Below are positions 1 through 9,554 of a stretch of 64,000 bases of DNA, piece after piece. The notes under the pieces were generated by a model. That model was not told the origin of the DNA and did not search any database. It worked only from the letters and a program-made list of their open reading frames with translations. Position 1 is the stretch's first letter. Each line of letters begins with the position of its first letter. Source of the DNA: Neobacillus massiliamazoniensis. Its GTDB lineage: Bacteria; Bacillota; Bacilli; Bacillales; Cytobacillaceae. A program made the position numbers and the translations under genes. The stretch lies in NCBI RefSeq assembly GCF_001048695.1, contig NZ_CVRB01000005.1, positions 248,001 through 312,000 of the forward strand, written 5' to 3'.

Positions 1-1
1 A

Positions 2-55
2 GTTGATGAAGATATGGTAACACTTTTTCCAATTATTTCAGATCAAGCTCAATAA
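2..55 (+). CDS. C-terminal end of an unidentified gene entering from the left
   Basis: The first 17 codons are open and end in TAA at 53-55, reading ...TLFPIISDQAQ. Too little is present to name the family. It could be a chance frame, so confidence is low. Confidence 0.3.
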   Translation, partial: VDEDMVTLFPIISDQAQ

Positions 56-322
56 CCTCATAGCAATGTTTCAGAAATAACTCTCCACTTTTTAAACTCT
101 TCTTATACAATACTGCCACCGTTAGTACATTCTTTCACAATCTCCAGCAATTTCAACATAAATATCCAATTTTTCCGGAATCCTTATTCCATTAAATGGC
201 CCTTTAATGGAATAAGGAATGATTATTTGTTCCCTTCCGATAGCTTTCTGTATAATGAAGCTCTAGTTACATTTGTATTTTTTCACAAATTTGATTTACA
301 GTCGATACCCCTTCTAGAACCT
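56..322. other. Intergenic spacer with a repeat tail and a long inverted repeat
   Basis: No gene is visible. The spacer holds one copy of the dispersed repeat tail (111-145) and a near-perfect inverted repeat at about 181-218 (arms CCTTATTCCATTAAA and its complement around a short TGGCC loop). It lies beyond the 3' end of the MFS gene and could act as its terminator, although no clear T-tract follows. Confidence 0.5.
111..145 (+). repeat. Dispersed intergenic repeat, tail copy
   Basis: Contains ACTGCCACCGTTAGTACATT followed by CTTTCACAA. This matches the tail of the repeat family seen throughout the window, in plus orientation. Confidence 0.55.
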
Positions 323-1636
323 TTAGTTTATATCCCCTCTATTTCTACGGGACCAGAAAATGACAGGGATTAGTAGTATTGAAAGAATGCCTCCAGCAAG
401 AGAAAGTGTTGCGTAACTCGATTGTGCTACAACCATCCCCGAAAGTGCTCCCCCAGATGCCCCACCCAAAGCGATTAGGACATCTACAGTCCCCTGGGTC
501 TTAGCACGCTTGGATGGATGAGATGAATCTACGATAAGCGCAGTTCCACTAATTAAACCAAAGTTCCAACCAAGACCAAGTAGAGAAAGGGCCGTGATCA
601 GCATCATCATGGAATTTGCAGGTGCAATTGCAGCCATTACACCAGCAACAAGTAGAGTGGCACCAGAAGCAATCGCAATTGCAGTACGTCCAATCTTATC
701 TACAAGGATACCAGTTACGAGTGAGGGCAGGTACATTGCTCCAATATGAAATCCTATTACCATACCTACCTCTTTCAGGCTATGTCCGTGATGCCTCATA
801 TGTACAGGTGTCATTGTCATAATAGCAACCATAACAATCTGAGTTAAAACCATAATTGTGGCTCCAACTACGACTCCTCGGTTATTAATTGCTAGTTTGC
901 TAGGATTCTCGTCTAATCGTTTACTTTCTTCTGTTCTCATTCTCGTCTCAACCGCAATTGCTCTCGCAACAATGAAAGGGTCAGGGCGTAGAAAAGCTAG
1001 AAGTACCAAACCAGCTAGGATATAGGCTAAGGCTGCTAGAATAAACGGGCCCGCTAGAGCAGGGACTCCGATTGCTAATGCGAATCGACCCATCATATCA
1101 ACCATGTTTGGACCTGCTACAGCGCCGAAAGTGGTTGATACCATTGCGATACTGACAGCTGTTGCTCGTTGTTTAGAAGTTGCTAGGTCTGTACCTGCAT
1201 AGCGTGCTTGTAAATTTGTAGCTGTTCCAGCACCATAGATTAATAGTGAAGCAAAAAGAAGAAAAATATTATTAGATAATGCTGAGATTACTACACCTAA
1301 TGCACCAATACCTCCGGCTAGGAATCCTGTGGCAAGCCCTAAACGTCTTCCGAATTGTTGGGAAAAACGCCCTACAAGTAGCGCTGCACCAGCAGAGCCC
1401 AAGGTCAACAATGCTGCTGGAACTCCTGCAAAACTATCTGTCCCTAACATGTTTTGTGCAAGAAGTGCTCCTACAGTTACACCTGCTGCAAGTCCGGCAC
1501 CTCCGAAAATTTGTGAAATGACAACGATCATTAATGTCCTTTTATATAACTGTCGTTGCTTTTCTGGGGAATCAATGTAACCTTGTAACCATGCTGGACT
1601 TGTTAAAATTTGTAAGTCAGCTTTACTAGACATCAT
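323..1636 (-). CDS. MFS transporter
   Basis: A 437-residue integral membrane protein with about 12 hydrophobic segments in two halves, joined by a charged cytoplasmic loop (around residues 225-250, ETRMRTEESKR). A GRFSQQFGRR stretch near residue 90 resembles the major facilitator motif A between helices 2 and 3, and IVDKIGR-like sequence recurs in the second half. The substrate cannot be told from sequence; drug or metabolite export is typical of such proteins. Start ATG at 1636 follows AAAGGCGG; a second ATG is the next codon. It stands alone, with the trxB terminator behind it. Confidence 0.85.
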   Translation of the reverse strand: MMSSKADLQILTSPAWLQGYIDSPEKQRQLYKRTLMIVVISQIFGGAGLAAGVTVGALLAQNMLGTDSFAGVPAALLTLGSAGAALLVGRFSQQFGRRLGLATGFLAGGIGALGVVISALSNNIFLLFASLLIYGAGTATNLQARYAGTDLATSKQRATAVSIAMVSTTFGAVAGPNMVDMMGRFALAIGVPALAGPFILAALAYILAGLVLLAFLRPDPFIVARAIAVETRMRTEESKRLDENPSKLAINNRGVVVGATIMVLTQIVMVAIMTMTPVHMRHHGHSLKEVGMVIGFHIGAMYLPSLVTGILVDKIGRTAIAIASGATLLVAGVMAAIAPANSMMMLITALSLLGLGWNFGLISGTALIVDSSHPSKRAKTQGTVDVLIALGGASGGALSGMVVAQSSYATLSLAGGILSILLIPVIFWSRRNRGDIN

Positions 1637-1807
1637 TTAGTCCGCCTTTCCAAGTAATTACTTGCATTTTGTTCTTTTTTTATTGGTGTTCTCTTATAAT
1701 TCCGAAATTTTGAAATAAACGGACGAAAAGTGTCCAATCAGATTATACTGCGAGTAAACACGAGTAACATCAGGAAATGAGATTTATAACTATAAGGAAA
1801 ATTTTAA

Positions 1808-1852
1808 ATAAAAAAGCCAAATTTCTCTTTACAACACTGAGATATTTGGCTT
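1808..1852 (-). terminator. Intrinsic terminator of the trxB operon
   Basis: Arms AAGCCAAATTTCTC (1814-1827) and GAGATATTTGGCTT (1839-1852) pair with one mismatch. On the minus strand the hairpin is followed by a T-rich run, about 65 bp past the trxB stop. Confidence 0.8.
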
Positions 1853-1917
1853 GAGTTTTTCCACTATCGCAACCATATATTTTAAGTGACCTAGACATTA
1901 CTTATCGGTTAATGTAA

Positions 1918-2901
<984 letters not shown>

Positions 2902-2910
2902 TTATTTACT

Positions 2911-3231
2911 TTAAAAAGTTACTGTCTTGTCAGCCCATTCTACCATTTCAACACAGTCATTCATGGTTGAAATCGGGCAAGCTGCGAATTCATCCATCAT
3001 TCTTGATTTCAGACAAGTACCACATGCTAATAAACCGCCATGTAATTCTTCAAATTTTTTCATTTCATCAACAACTTTATATTTAGGATGCTGAATATTT
3101 TCACACTCAACAGCTTCTCCCATTAAAAAGAACTTCACTTCATGTTTCTTTTTTAGAGCAGTGTTAGCAAAGCGGAATGCATTCCAAGCTTTTTCTGGTT
3201 CTTTGGTTTCTAATATAATTCCTAATTTCAT
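2911..3231 (-). CDS. DsrE/DsrF-like sulfur relay family protein
   Basis: A 106-residue cytoplasmic protein with the small alpha/beta DsrE fold pattern: MKLGIILETKEPEKAWNAFR at the start and a conserved ACGTCLKSR cysteine pair near residue 71, the position of the sulfur-handling cysteines in this family. DsrE-like proteins pass sulfane sulfur between partners. It lies between a rhodanese-domain regulator (20 bp upstream) and thioredoxin reductase (42 bp downstream), so a role in persulfide or thiol handling is likely. A third cysteine (AACPIS) could take part. Function beyond the family is inferred from context. Confidence 0.8.
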   Translation of the reverse strand: MKLGIILETKEPEKAWNAFRFANTALKKKHEVKFFLMGEAVECENIQHPKYKVVDEMKKFEELHGGLLACGTCLKSRMMDEFAACPISTMNDCVEMVEWADKTVTF

Positions 3232-3251
3232 CGTAACCCCCCATTCGATTT

Positions 3252-3911
3252 CTAACTTTCTTGGTTAATAAACTGCATCCAATCTTTAACACTCTTTTCT
3301 AATCGAAAAGCATTAATCCCTTTTGATTTTAATAATTCAACAGCATCTACAGAGATTAAGCAATAAGGACCTCTGCAATAAGCAACGACATCAATATTCG
3401 CTGGTAAAGAAGATAATTTTTCTTCTAATTCTTCAATTGGAATAGATACTGCATCAGGAATATGAGCCTCTTCATATTCCTCTCTAGGTCTAACATCTAA
3501 CAGTAAAACTTCTCCATTATCCATTCGTTTTTTTAGTTCTGGTAGCGACAATCCATCCATTTCAAAATTATTATTTAAAAATTCTTTTTTAATTTGTTGG
3601 ACTTGAACCAATTGTTTCTCAGATAAATTATGGAAAGTTGTCATAAAATCTGAAACAGTAGAATCAGCTAGTTCATAAAAAACAAAATTACCTTGTTTCT
3701 TGAAATTAACTAACCTCGCATTGTGGAGAGTTTGTAAATGTTGTGACACATTGGCTACAGTCATCCCAGTATTTTTAGCTATTCCCTCAACTGATTTTGG
3801 GCTTTGTGATAAAAGATCAAGTATTTCTAATCTTTTTGGACTTGAAAGACATTTACCAATACGAGCAAATTCCTGATATAGCACATCCTTTAATGCTCTT
3901 TCATCAGACAA
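3252..3911 (-). CDS. ArsR-type regulator fused to a rhodanese domain
   Basis: A 219-residue two-domain protein. Residues 1-100 form an ArsR winged helix (SPKRLEILDLLSQ, then MTVANVSQHLQTLHNARLV as recognition helix). Residues 120-219 form a rhodanese domain (LLLDVRPREEYEEAHIPDA, active-site loop AYCRGPYC near residue 180). Such fusions can sense sulfane sulfur or oxidants through the rhodanese cysteine. It is first in the operon with the DsrE-like and trxB genes. The start is TTG at 3911, supported by GAGGTGA about seven bases upstream. A perfect 10-bp inverted repeat lies 15 bp upstream of the start, which suggests autoregulation. Confidence 0.88.
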   Translation of the reverse strand: MSDERALKDVLYQEFARIGKCLSSPKRLEILDLLSQSPKSVEGIAKNTGMTVANVSQHLQTLHNARLVNFKKQGNFVFYELADSTVSDFMTTFHNLSEKQLVQVQQIKKEFLNNNFEMDGLSLPELKKRMDNGEVLLLDVRPREEYEEAHIPDAVSIPIEELEEKLSSLPANIDVVAYCRGPYCLISVDAVELLKSKGINAFRLEKSVKDWMQFINQES

Positions 3912-3925
3912 TTAACGTTCACCTC

Positions 3926-3953
3926 AACTATTCAATTGTTTTATTGAATAGTT
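3926..3953. promoter_or_regulatory. Probable operator of the ArsR-rhodanese/trxB operon
   Basis: Perfect inverted repeat: AACTATTCAA (3926-3935), eight bases, then TTGAATAGTT (3944-3953). Size and position, immediately upstream of an ArsR-family gene, fit a dimeric ArsR/SmtB-type site. Binding is inferred, not shown. Confidence 0.7.
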
Positions 3954-4494
3954 AAATTGTAAATCCTTTTTATCTAAAAGTCAATTAGTTTAACTTACCC
4001 CCAATGGTATTTAAATTCAAATACTTATTAACACATAAAAAACGCAAGGTGTATTGAATTGCCCCCCCTTTAGTTGGACTAATAAATCCAGCTTAGGGGG
4101 TTTTTTGTATGGTCAAGTTTTTAATGGCCCCCATCCATATAACACTCTCTTATCTATAGTTAAAACAATCGGATTAGCCAGAAAAATTATTTCATATTTG
4201 AATTGAAATTTCATTTTTGAAATTATAAATAACAAAAACAAGTGGACATATTATGATTTCAATTTTGAATTGTAATTTTAAAAATGAAATATTCACAATA
4301 TAAAATGAATTGGGAATATAAAGAGGACAAACAGTTTTAAATTTGGCACATTTATTGCAATAATATTTAGTAAAATAATATTATTTTTCAATTATTCATT
4401 CGAAAAATTATATTATAGTTCAAAATCAAAGGAGGAAGCTCAGTATTATAATTCGTCATGGAGCTGAAAAGACAATTTAAAGGAGTAATGAAAA
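3954..4494. other. Long spacer upstream of the lysine permease
   Basis: About 540 bp without a gene. It holds an orphan terminator-like hairpin (4062-4106) and, around 4195-4300, two A/T-rich stretches that are partly inverted copies of each other (TTTGAATTGAAATTTCA and ATTTCAATTTTGAATTG). No lysine riboswitch or T-box core was recognised. The permease promoter presumably lies in the last 150 bp. Confidence 0.5.
4062..4106 (+). terminator. Orphan terminator-like hairpin
   Basis: CCCCC...TTGGA pairs with TCCA...GGGGG, followed by TTTTTT. No plus-strand gene lies upstream. It could end a short untranslated RNA starting near the ArsR operator or act as an attenuator. Confidence 0.5.
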
Positions 4495-5982
4495 ATGCAA
4501 AGACAAACAGTAGAAGTAAGAAAAGATTATGACGATCCAACCATTTTTCCACACAATATTCCTGAAGCAGATCAATTAAAACGCAGTCTAAAATCACGTC
4601 ACCTTGCGATGATTTCTCTCGGCGGTACAATTGGTACAGGTCTTTTTCTAGCAAGCGGTGGTGCTATTCACACTGCAGGTCCAGGAGGAGCTCTTCTCTC
4701 CTATCTCCTAATAGGTGTTATGGTATTCTTCTTAATGACCAGTTTAGCGGAAATGGGTGCCTATATGCCCGTTGCGGGGAGTTTTAGTACGTATGCAACT
4801 AAATTTATCGATCCTTCCTTAGGCTTTGCCCTTGGCTGGAACTATTGGTATAACTGGGCCATTACTATTGCAGCTGAGTTATCTGCTGTAACCGTGATTA
4901 TGAAATTCTGGTTTCCTCATACCCCTTCCATTATTTGGAGCGCTTTATTTTTAGTAATTATGTTTTTATTAAATTTTCTATCTGTAAAAGGCTTTGGTGA
5001 AGCTGAATATTGGTTCTCCTTAATTAAAGTCGTAGCCGTTATTATTTTTATTATTACTGGTACTTTGATGATTTTTGGAATTTTGGGCGGTCAATATATT
5101 GGCTTTAAAAACTTCACCATTGGCGATGCTCCATTCCACGGCGGATTTATGTCCATGCTGGGTATCTTTATGGCAGCTGGATTCTCTTTCCAAGGAACGG
5201 AACTTTTAGGTGTCGCTGCTGGCGAGACCGATGATCCAGCAAAATCAATACCTCGTGCGATAAAATCAGTTTTTTGGCGGATACTTTTATTCTATATTTT
5301 AGCGATCCTTGTCATTGGGCTTCTAATCCCTTATACAAATCCTAATTTAGCAAGCGGTGATGTTACAGTAAGTCCTTTTACCCTTGTTTTCCAAAAAGCA
5401 GGAATTGCTTTTGCTGCTGCGGTTATGAATGCCGTTATTTTAACCGCTGTCCTTTCTGCGGGTAATTCTGGTATGTACGCATCAACAAGGATGCTTTGGG
5501 ACTTAGCTAGAGATGGAAAAGCACCTAAATTTCTTGGAAAATTAAACAAGCGCGGTGTTCCTGTTAATGCTCTTATAGTAACATCATTAGTTGGCACTCT
5601 TACTTTCCTTGCTTCATTATTTGGGGAAGGTACCGTTTATAACTGGCTGCTTAATGCTTCCGGAATGTCCGGATTCATCGCTTGGCTCGGAATTGCTGTT
5701 TGTCATTATCGTTTCCGTAAAGCCTATGTTGCCCAAGGAAAGGATCTAAACTTATTACCTTATAGATCAAAATTCTTTCCATTTGGTCCTATCTTTGCCT
5801 TTGTGGTTTGTGCATTTGTCGTTCTAGGTCAAAACTATTCAGCATTCACGGGATCTCATATTGATTGGTATGGCGCTTTAGTTGCCTACATCGGATTGCC
5901 ATTGTTCTTTATTTTATGGTTTGGCTATAAATTCATTAAAAAAACGAAAATTGTACCATTAGATAAATGTGATTTTAATTAA
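4495..5982 (+). CDS. lysP: Lysine-specific permease (LysP-like)
   Basis: An APC-superfamily amino acid permease of 495 residues with about 12 membrane helices. The N-terminal LKSRHLAMISLGGTIGTG motif of the AAT family is present near residue 31. Long stretches match the E. coli LysP pattern as I remember it (GFALGWNYWYNW, GFSFQGTELLGVAAGE, ILTAVLSAGNSGMYASTRML), which makes lysine the best substrate guess; related basic or neutral amino acids are possible. Start ATG at 4495 follows AAAGGAGTAATGAAA. Monocistronic, with its own terminator at 5993. Confidence 0.88.
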   Translation: MQRQTVEVRKDYDDPTIFPHNIPEADQLKRSLKSRHLAMISLGGTIGTGLFLASGGAIHTAGPGGALLSYLLIGVMVFFLMTSLAEMGAYMPVAGSFSTYATKFIDPSLGFALGWNYWYNWAITIAAELSAVTVIMKFWFPHTPSIIWSALFLVIMFLLNFLSVKGFGEAEYWFSLIKVVAVIIFIITGTLMIFGILGGQYIGFKNFTIGDAPFHGGFMSMLGIFMAAGFSFQGTELLGVAAGETDDPAKSIPRAIKSVFWRILLFYILAILVIGLLIPYTNPNLASGDVTVSPFTLVFQKAGIAFAAAVMNAVILTAVLSAGNSGMYASTRMLWDLARDGKAPKFLGKLNKRGVPVNALIVTSLVGTLTFLASLFGEGTVYNWLLNASGMSGFIAWLGIAVCHYRFRKAYVAQGKDLNLLPYRSKFFPFGPIFAFVVCAFVVLGQNYSAFTGSHIDWYGALVAYIGLPLFFILWFGYKFIKKTKIVPLDKCDFN

Positions 5983-5992
5983 TTTATAAGTT

Positions 5993-6031
5993 AAGAGGAT
6001 GTCCTAAAACAAAAGTGTCATCCTCTTTTTT
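5993..6031 (+). terminator. Intrinsic terminator of the lysine permease gene
   Basis: Arms AAGAGGATG (5993-6001) and CATCCTCTT (6019-6027) followed by a T run, 11 bp after the stop codon. Confidence 0.8.
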
Positions 6032-6077
6032 ATATTTTCCGCAAAAATTTTTTACATAAAATAGAGATAAAAATAAA

Positions 6078-6116
6078 AAAAAACACTACTCCATTAACTT
6101 TGAGTAGTGTTTTAAA
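6078..6116 (-). terminator. Terminator-like hairpin after the transposase remnant
   Basis: Arms AAAACACTACTC (6080-6091) and GAGTAGTGTTTT (6102-6113) pair perfectly. On the minus strand a long T run follows. It sits immediately after the stop of the minus-strand transposase remnant. Confidence 0.65.
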
Positions 6117-6118
6117 GT

Positions 6119-6268
6119 TTAACGATTAATTCCGTTCCTTCTTTTAGCTTCGTTTTCCTTTATATCCTCACGATAGGATTCAGGGAATCGATCGGAGTGC
6201 ATCTTCCAAAAGCCATCAAAATGGTCTTTCAATATTCGTTTAATAATTCCACTTCTAGGCTGATTCAT
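6119..6268 (-). pseudogene. N-terminal remnant of an IS91-like transposase
   Basis: A 49-codon minus-strand frame beginning MNQPRSGIIKRILKDHF and continuing FWKMHSDRFPESYREDIKEN. This resembles the N-terminus of IS91-group transposases that precedes the zinc-binding domain, but here it stops before any cysteine cluster. The rest of the element is absent; a terminator and a repeat copy flank it. Assignment to IS91 is from memory of the family pattern. Confidence 0.5.
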
Positions 6269-6349
6269 ACTCAAACTCCAATAGCAATATACGAACATTT
6301 TATCGAACAGTTATTCACACGTCTAGAAATTTATAATTTCCTAAATGAC

Positions 6350-6425
6350 AAGAAAAGAGCTGCCGCAGCAACTCCATCTTAAACTCTTGTAAACTTTACT
6401 TTAAGTACAATTCTTCACAATTCTA
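6350..6425 (+). repeat. Dispersed intergenic repeat element
   Basis: Purine-rich AAGAAAAGAGCTGCCGCAGC, then TTAAACTCTTGT and the conserved tail TTTAAGTACAATTCTTCACA. Plus orientation. Confidence 0.65.
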
Positions 6426-6570
6426 CAATTCACATAAATGTTATTTTTATGGAAGTTGAAGTTCAAACATTCCTAAAAAGATATATATCAAATCCAAGAG
6501 TTTCTCTTCCCCATTTTATGTACATTTCTCTCCAAGATCTTATTTCTTTTTAACAATTTTTTTTCTGAAC

Positions 6571-8043
6571 CTATCTTACTACAACTGCATATTTCAAAGC
6601 GTTATATGCTGTTTCAAAAGCACTTTGACTCACCCAATATTTATTGTTTGAACTTCTACTGTCTGGGTCAGCAACATAGTAACTACCAGTATTGTTATAA
6701 CCAATCAAAGTCATAACGTGCATATTGTCAACGATATTAACATCCCCCGCACTTCCCATATTATACTTTGCCCAAATTGGTTTAGCGAAATCTAATGTGA
6801 CATATACGACTACTGGGTTTCCTTTATCTAATTCTTGTTTTAATTGAGTAGTAGAATATCCTGTTGCGTTAGCAACATAACTACTATAGCTTTGACCAAA
6901 AGCTGTTAAAGGTCCTGGAAAAATTGATTGGAATATACCGTCTATAATTTGGTATGGTGATCCTGAAAATGCACTATATGGATTGTTTGGATCTTTAGGC
7001 ATCTTATCTAGAAAAGTTTTTAAACTTTCGTTTGTATAGCCTTTATATTTTAAACCCATTAACAAACTGGCTCCTTCACAACCCATTGGTGCATATGTTG
7101 GTGTTAATTGGCTTACATATGGCACATCTAGTGTTACTGTTGTCGGTTGTGTGGCTTTTGCTGTCTCTGTACTTGATGACGAAGTCTTGGAAGCTGTTGT
7201 TCCAGTTGGAGCACTTGCAGCAGCTTTTTGGGCTTCCTGTTCTTTTTGGGCTTCCTGTTCTTTTTGAGCTTCTTGGGCGATTTTATCAAGATATGGTTTT
7301 GAAACTTCGGCTAATTTGGCATTCAATGCCGTTTTAGCAGGCTCAACCGAAATGTTGGAGATAGCGGTTTTGATTTCGGTAATTTTCTTATCAATTTCTG
7401 TCTTTTCGCCTTGATTTGTAATAAAGGTATTAAGGCTGTCCAAATTTTTCTGAACAGCTACCAGATCTTTTGCAGTTTGAAGAACCGTAGAGCCATCCTT
7501 CAAGACATTTTCTTCAAAAGGCTTTTTCCAATCGGTAGGCAGTGACTTTTGAAGGTTGTCTTTTTCGGAAGAAGTTTTTTCAAATTCGCCTACTTTTACT
7601 TCTAAATCGGCAGAAAGAGGATTTTGGGTATAAAAAGCAACCAAATCTTTTTCCGCCTGATTAAATTCATTTCCCTTTTTTAACGCTGTGTCGATAGCGG
7701 AAGCATTGGATAACACCAATTGAACCGATTTTAATCGTTTATCCATTTTCTCTTTATCTTTTTTATCTTTGATGTTATTAACGGACTTTTTTGCTTTATC
7801 ATAAGCAGATTCAGTCTTAGTCACCAATTCTTGGTCAGGGATTGCAAAGGCTTTTTCTTTGTCCATTTTGAGCCGTTTTGTGTAGTCTATTTCATTTTTT
7901 AAAGATGAGGAAAGATTTTCTGCATTCTTTACCAATTTCTCTGTTTCATTATATGTATTCACCTGATTGGTCCAACCTATTATTATAGTAAAAAAGGTAA
8001 CTACTACAATAAGAATTAACCCTTTTTTTAAAATCTGCTTCAA
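6571..8043 (-). CDS. Membrane-anchored C39-like peptidase with a helical stalk
   Basis: 490 residues. A hydrophobic segment at residues 5-23 is a signal peptide or anchor. Residues 30-300 are highly charged and helix-rich (probable coiled coil), ending in a short tandem repeat EAQKEQ/EAQKEQ/EAQKAA near 258-275 and a Ser/Thr linker. Residues 310-490 match the C39_2-type papain-like peptidase domain: TYAPMGCEGASLLMGL holds the candidate catalytic Cys, DNMHVMTLIGY the His, and VADPDS the Asp. It probably acts outside the cell at the wall; the substrate is unknown. The 18-bp DNA tandem repeat at about 7225-7277 could vary in copy number. Confidence 0.8.
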   Translation of the reverse strand: MKQILKKGLILIVVVTFFTIIIGWTNQVNTYNETEKLVKNAENLSSSLKNEIDYTKRLKMDKEKAFAIPDQELVTKTESAYDKAKKSVNNIKDKKDKEKMDKRLKSVQLVLSNASAIDTALKKGNEFNQAEKDLVAFYTQNPLSADLEVKVGEFEKTSSEKDNLQKSLPTDWKKPFEENVLKDGSTVLQTAKDLVAVQKNLDSLNTFITNQGEKTEIDKKITEIKTAISNISVEPAKTALNAKLAEVSKPYLDKIAQEAQKEQEAQKEQEAQKAAASAPTGTTASKTSSSSTETAKATQPTTVTLDVPYVSQLTPTYAPMGCEGASLLMGLKYKGYTNESLKTFLDKMPKDPNNPYSAFSGSPYQIIDGIFQSIFPGPLTAFGQSYSSYVANATGYSTTQLKQELDKGNPVVVYVTLDFAKPIWAKYNMGSAGDVNIVDNMHVMTLIGYNNTGSYYVADPDSRSSNNKYWVSQSAFETAYNALKYAVVVR

Positions 8044-8258
8044 AAATATACCTCCTATTAATTTAATTTTCCCACAATAATATTACACTATTTTCCCATT
8101 ATAGGGGGAATAATTAAATTATTTTCAGTATTTATACACATACAAACTTTATTGCAAAAATGGTAAATACAGTAATTTTGTAATAAAACAATTTATTGCA
8201 ACATACATTATTAATCTTAAATTAATTATTGATATGTTGGCAGGTCTTATTCATATCT

Positions 8259-9275
8259 TCATTTCTGCAGGCTTTCTAATAAAGAAAATCCTATATTTTC
8301 ATCATCATTCATACCTAACCTATAATTAGCTAAAACTACAGCGGCGACTTTTTTGTCTTTATCAATCCCTAAAAATGAACTAAAGCATCCTGTTCCACCA
8401 CCATGCAAACTAACATTATTGTTTTTCTTTAAAAGCCACCATCCAAGACCCATATCATACTTCTTTTTTCCATTTCCATGTTTTTTTTGACAAAGAGACA
8501 AATATGGTTTATCTCCATAAATATTTATTTTTGCATATTTAAGTAAATCCTCAGCTGTTGAACTTATTGCACCAGATGGTGATATAAGATTATTTTTGTT
8601 CCATTCCCAGTTTCCACAATCATTATTTTTATTGTCATAACCATGTAAATTATTATTTGTTGTTCCTAAATATGTATCGTTTAATCCCAGGTCATTTTGT
8701 AGAAAGTCATTCATCGTATCCCAGTATCCTTTGCCTGATACAATTCCCAACCCATATCCAATCAGTGACAAACCAAAATTTGAATATTTCCATGAATAAT
8801 CCGCATCTTTCAATTTATTTTTTTCAATAAGCATTTTCATTTTATTAAAATCCATATTTAACGGATTATTCTTTTTCATATCACCGCCGCCGCTTATCAA
8901 ACCTAAAAATATCTTGAAATATTCCCGTTTATTAAATAGCAGACTTTCTGTATATCCAGAAGAGTGAGTAGCAAGACGGAGTATTGTAGGATAATACTGG
9001 TCTTCCCTAAGTTCTTCAATATATTTTTGTATTGAATCGTTTATTGACATCTTGTTTTCAAATACATATTTTGACAGCAAAGATGTGGTAAAGGTCTTTG
9101 TAATAGAGCCAATTTCATAATGGTATTTTTTAAATGAATCAAGTTCGCCGTTTTCATTATAAATTTTTATTGCAGAATCATTACCTGTTAAATAGCCAAC
9201 AGTTAATTTTAAATGCTTTTTTCCTTTACAAGTCTTTTTAATTAATCGTAATATTTTATCACTGATTTCAAACAT
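8259..9275 (-). CDS. Beta-lactamase-fold serine hydrolase
   Basis: 338 residues of the class C beta-lactamase/D-aminopeptidase family. The nucleophile motif SITK (SxxK) lies near residue 57, the YSN tyrosine motif near 163, and HGGGTG near 291 takes the place of the KTG box. No signal peptide is seen, so it is probably cytoplasmic or an esterase/peptidase rather than a resistance enzyme. It follows a MarR regulator on the same strand; two copies of a 16-bp motif that also precedes the MarR gene lie in its 279-bp upstream region, suggesting control by that regulator. Confidence 0.8.
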   Translation of the reverse strand: MFEISDKILRLIKKTCKGKKHLKLTVGYLTGNDSAIKIYNENGELDSFKKYHYEIGSITKTFTTSLLSKYVFENKMSINDSIQKYIEELREDQYYPTILRLATHSSGYTESLLFNKREYFKIFLGLISGGGDMKKNNPLNMDFNKMKMLIEKNKLKDADYSWKYSNFGLSLIGYGLGIVSGKGYWDTMNDFLQNDLGLNDTYLGTTNNNLHGYDNKNNDCGNWEWNKNNLISPSGAISSTAEDLLKYAKINIYGDKPYLSLCQKKHGNGKKKYDMGLGWWLLKKNNNVSLHGGGTGCFSSFLGIDKDKKVAAVVLANYRLGMNDDENIGFSLLESLQK

Positions 9276-9447
9276 AGTTATTACTCTCCTTTACAAATAG
9301 TCATTATATTGTCCATTAATATATTTTTTTACTCGCAAACTACTATTTTGCAATTAGCTGCGAGTAATAATTTTCTTCAGTAAGTTGTGGATTCGAAATA
9401 AAGTTTGACAATTTAGTTTCGCATGATGTTCTCGCCTTAATTTTGGC

Positions 9448-9463
9448 ATTATACTGTCTAAAT
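9448..9463 (+). promoter_or_regulatory. Repeated TGTCTAAAT motif, copy 1
   Basis: ATTATACTGTCTAAAT, upstream of the serine hydrolase. It matches copies at 9493 and 10178 almost base for base. A possible MarR-type binding site (inference). Confidence 0.4.
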
Positions 9464-9492
9464 GAATGATACTAAATTCTTTTTATATAATC

Positions 9493-9508
9493 AATATAAT
9501 GTCTAAAT
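9493..9508 (+). promoter_or_regulatory. Repeated TGTCTAAAT motif, copy 2
   Basis: AATATAATGTCTAAAT, 45 bp from copy 1, between the MarR gene and the serine hydrolase. Confidence 0.4.
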
Positions 9509-9554
9509 AATTTTCTAATTCTTTACATTACCGAAAAAAAACCATAATCATTAG

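Noticed and set aside
3954-4494. Lysine riboswitch or T-box leader for the LysP-like gene
   Set aside because: No conserved core of either class was visible, and the only terminator-like hairpin lies nearly 400 bp before the gene.
4388-4654. 88-codon minus-strand ORF upstream of the lysine permease
   Set aside because: It overlaps the permease start antisense and consists of A/T-rich low-complexity codons.
6197-6382. 61-codon plus-strand ORF
   Set aside because: It is antisense to the transposase remnant and runs into a dispersed repeat; no ribosome site.
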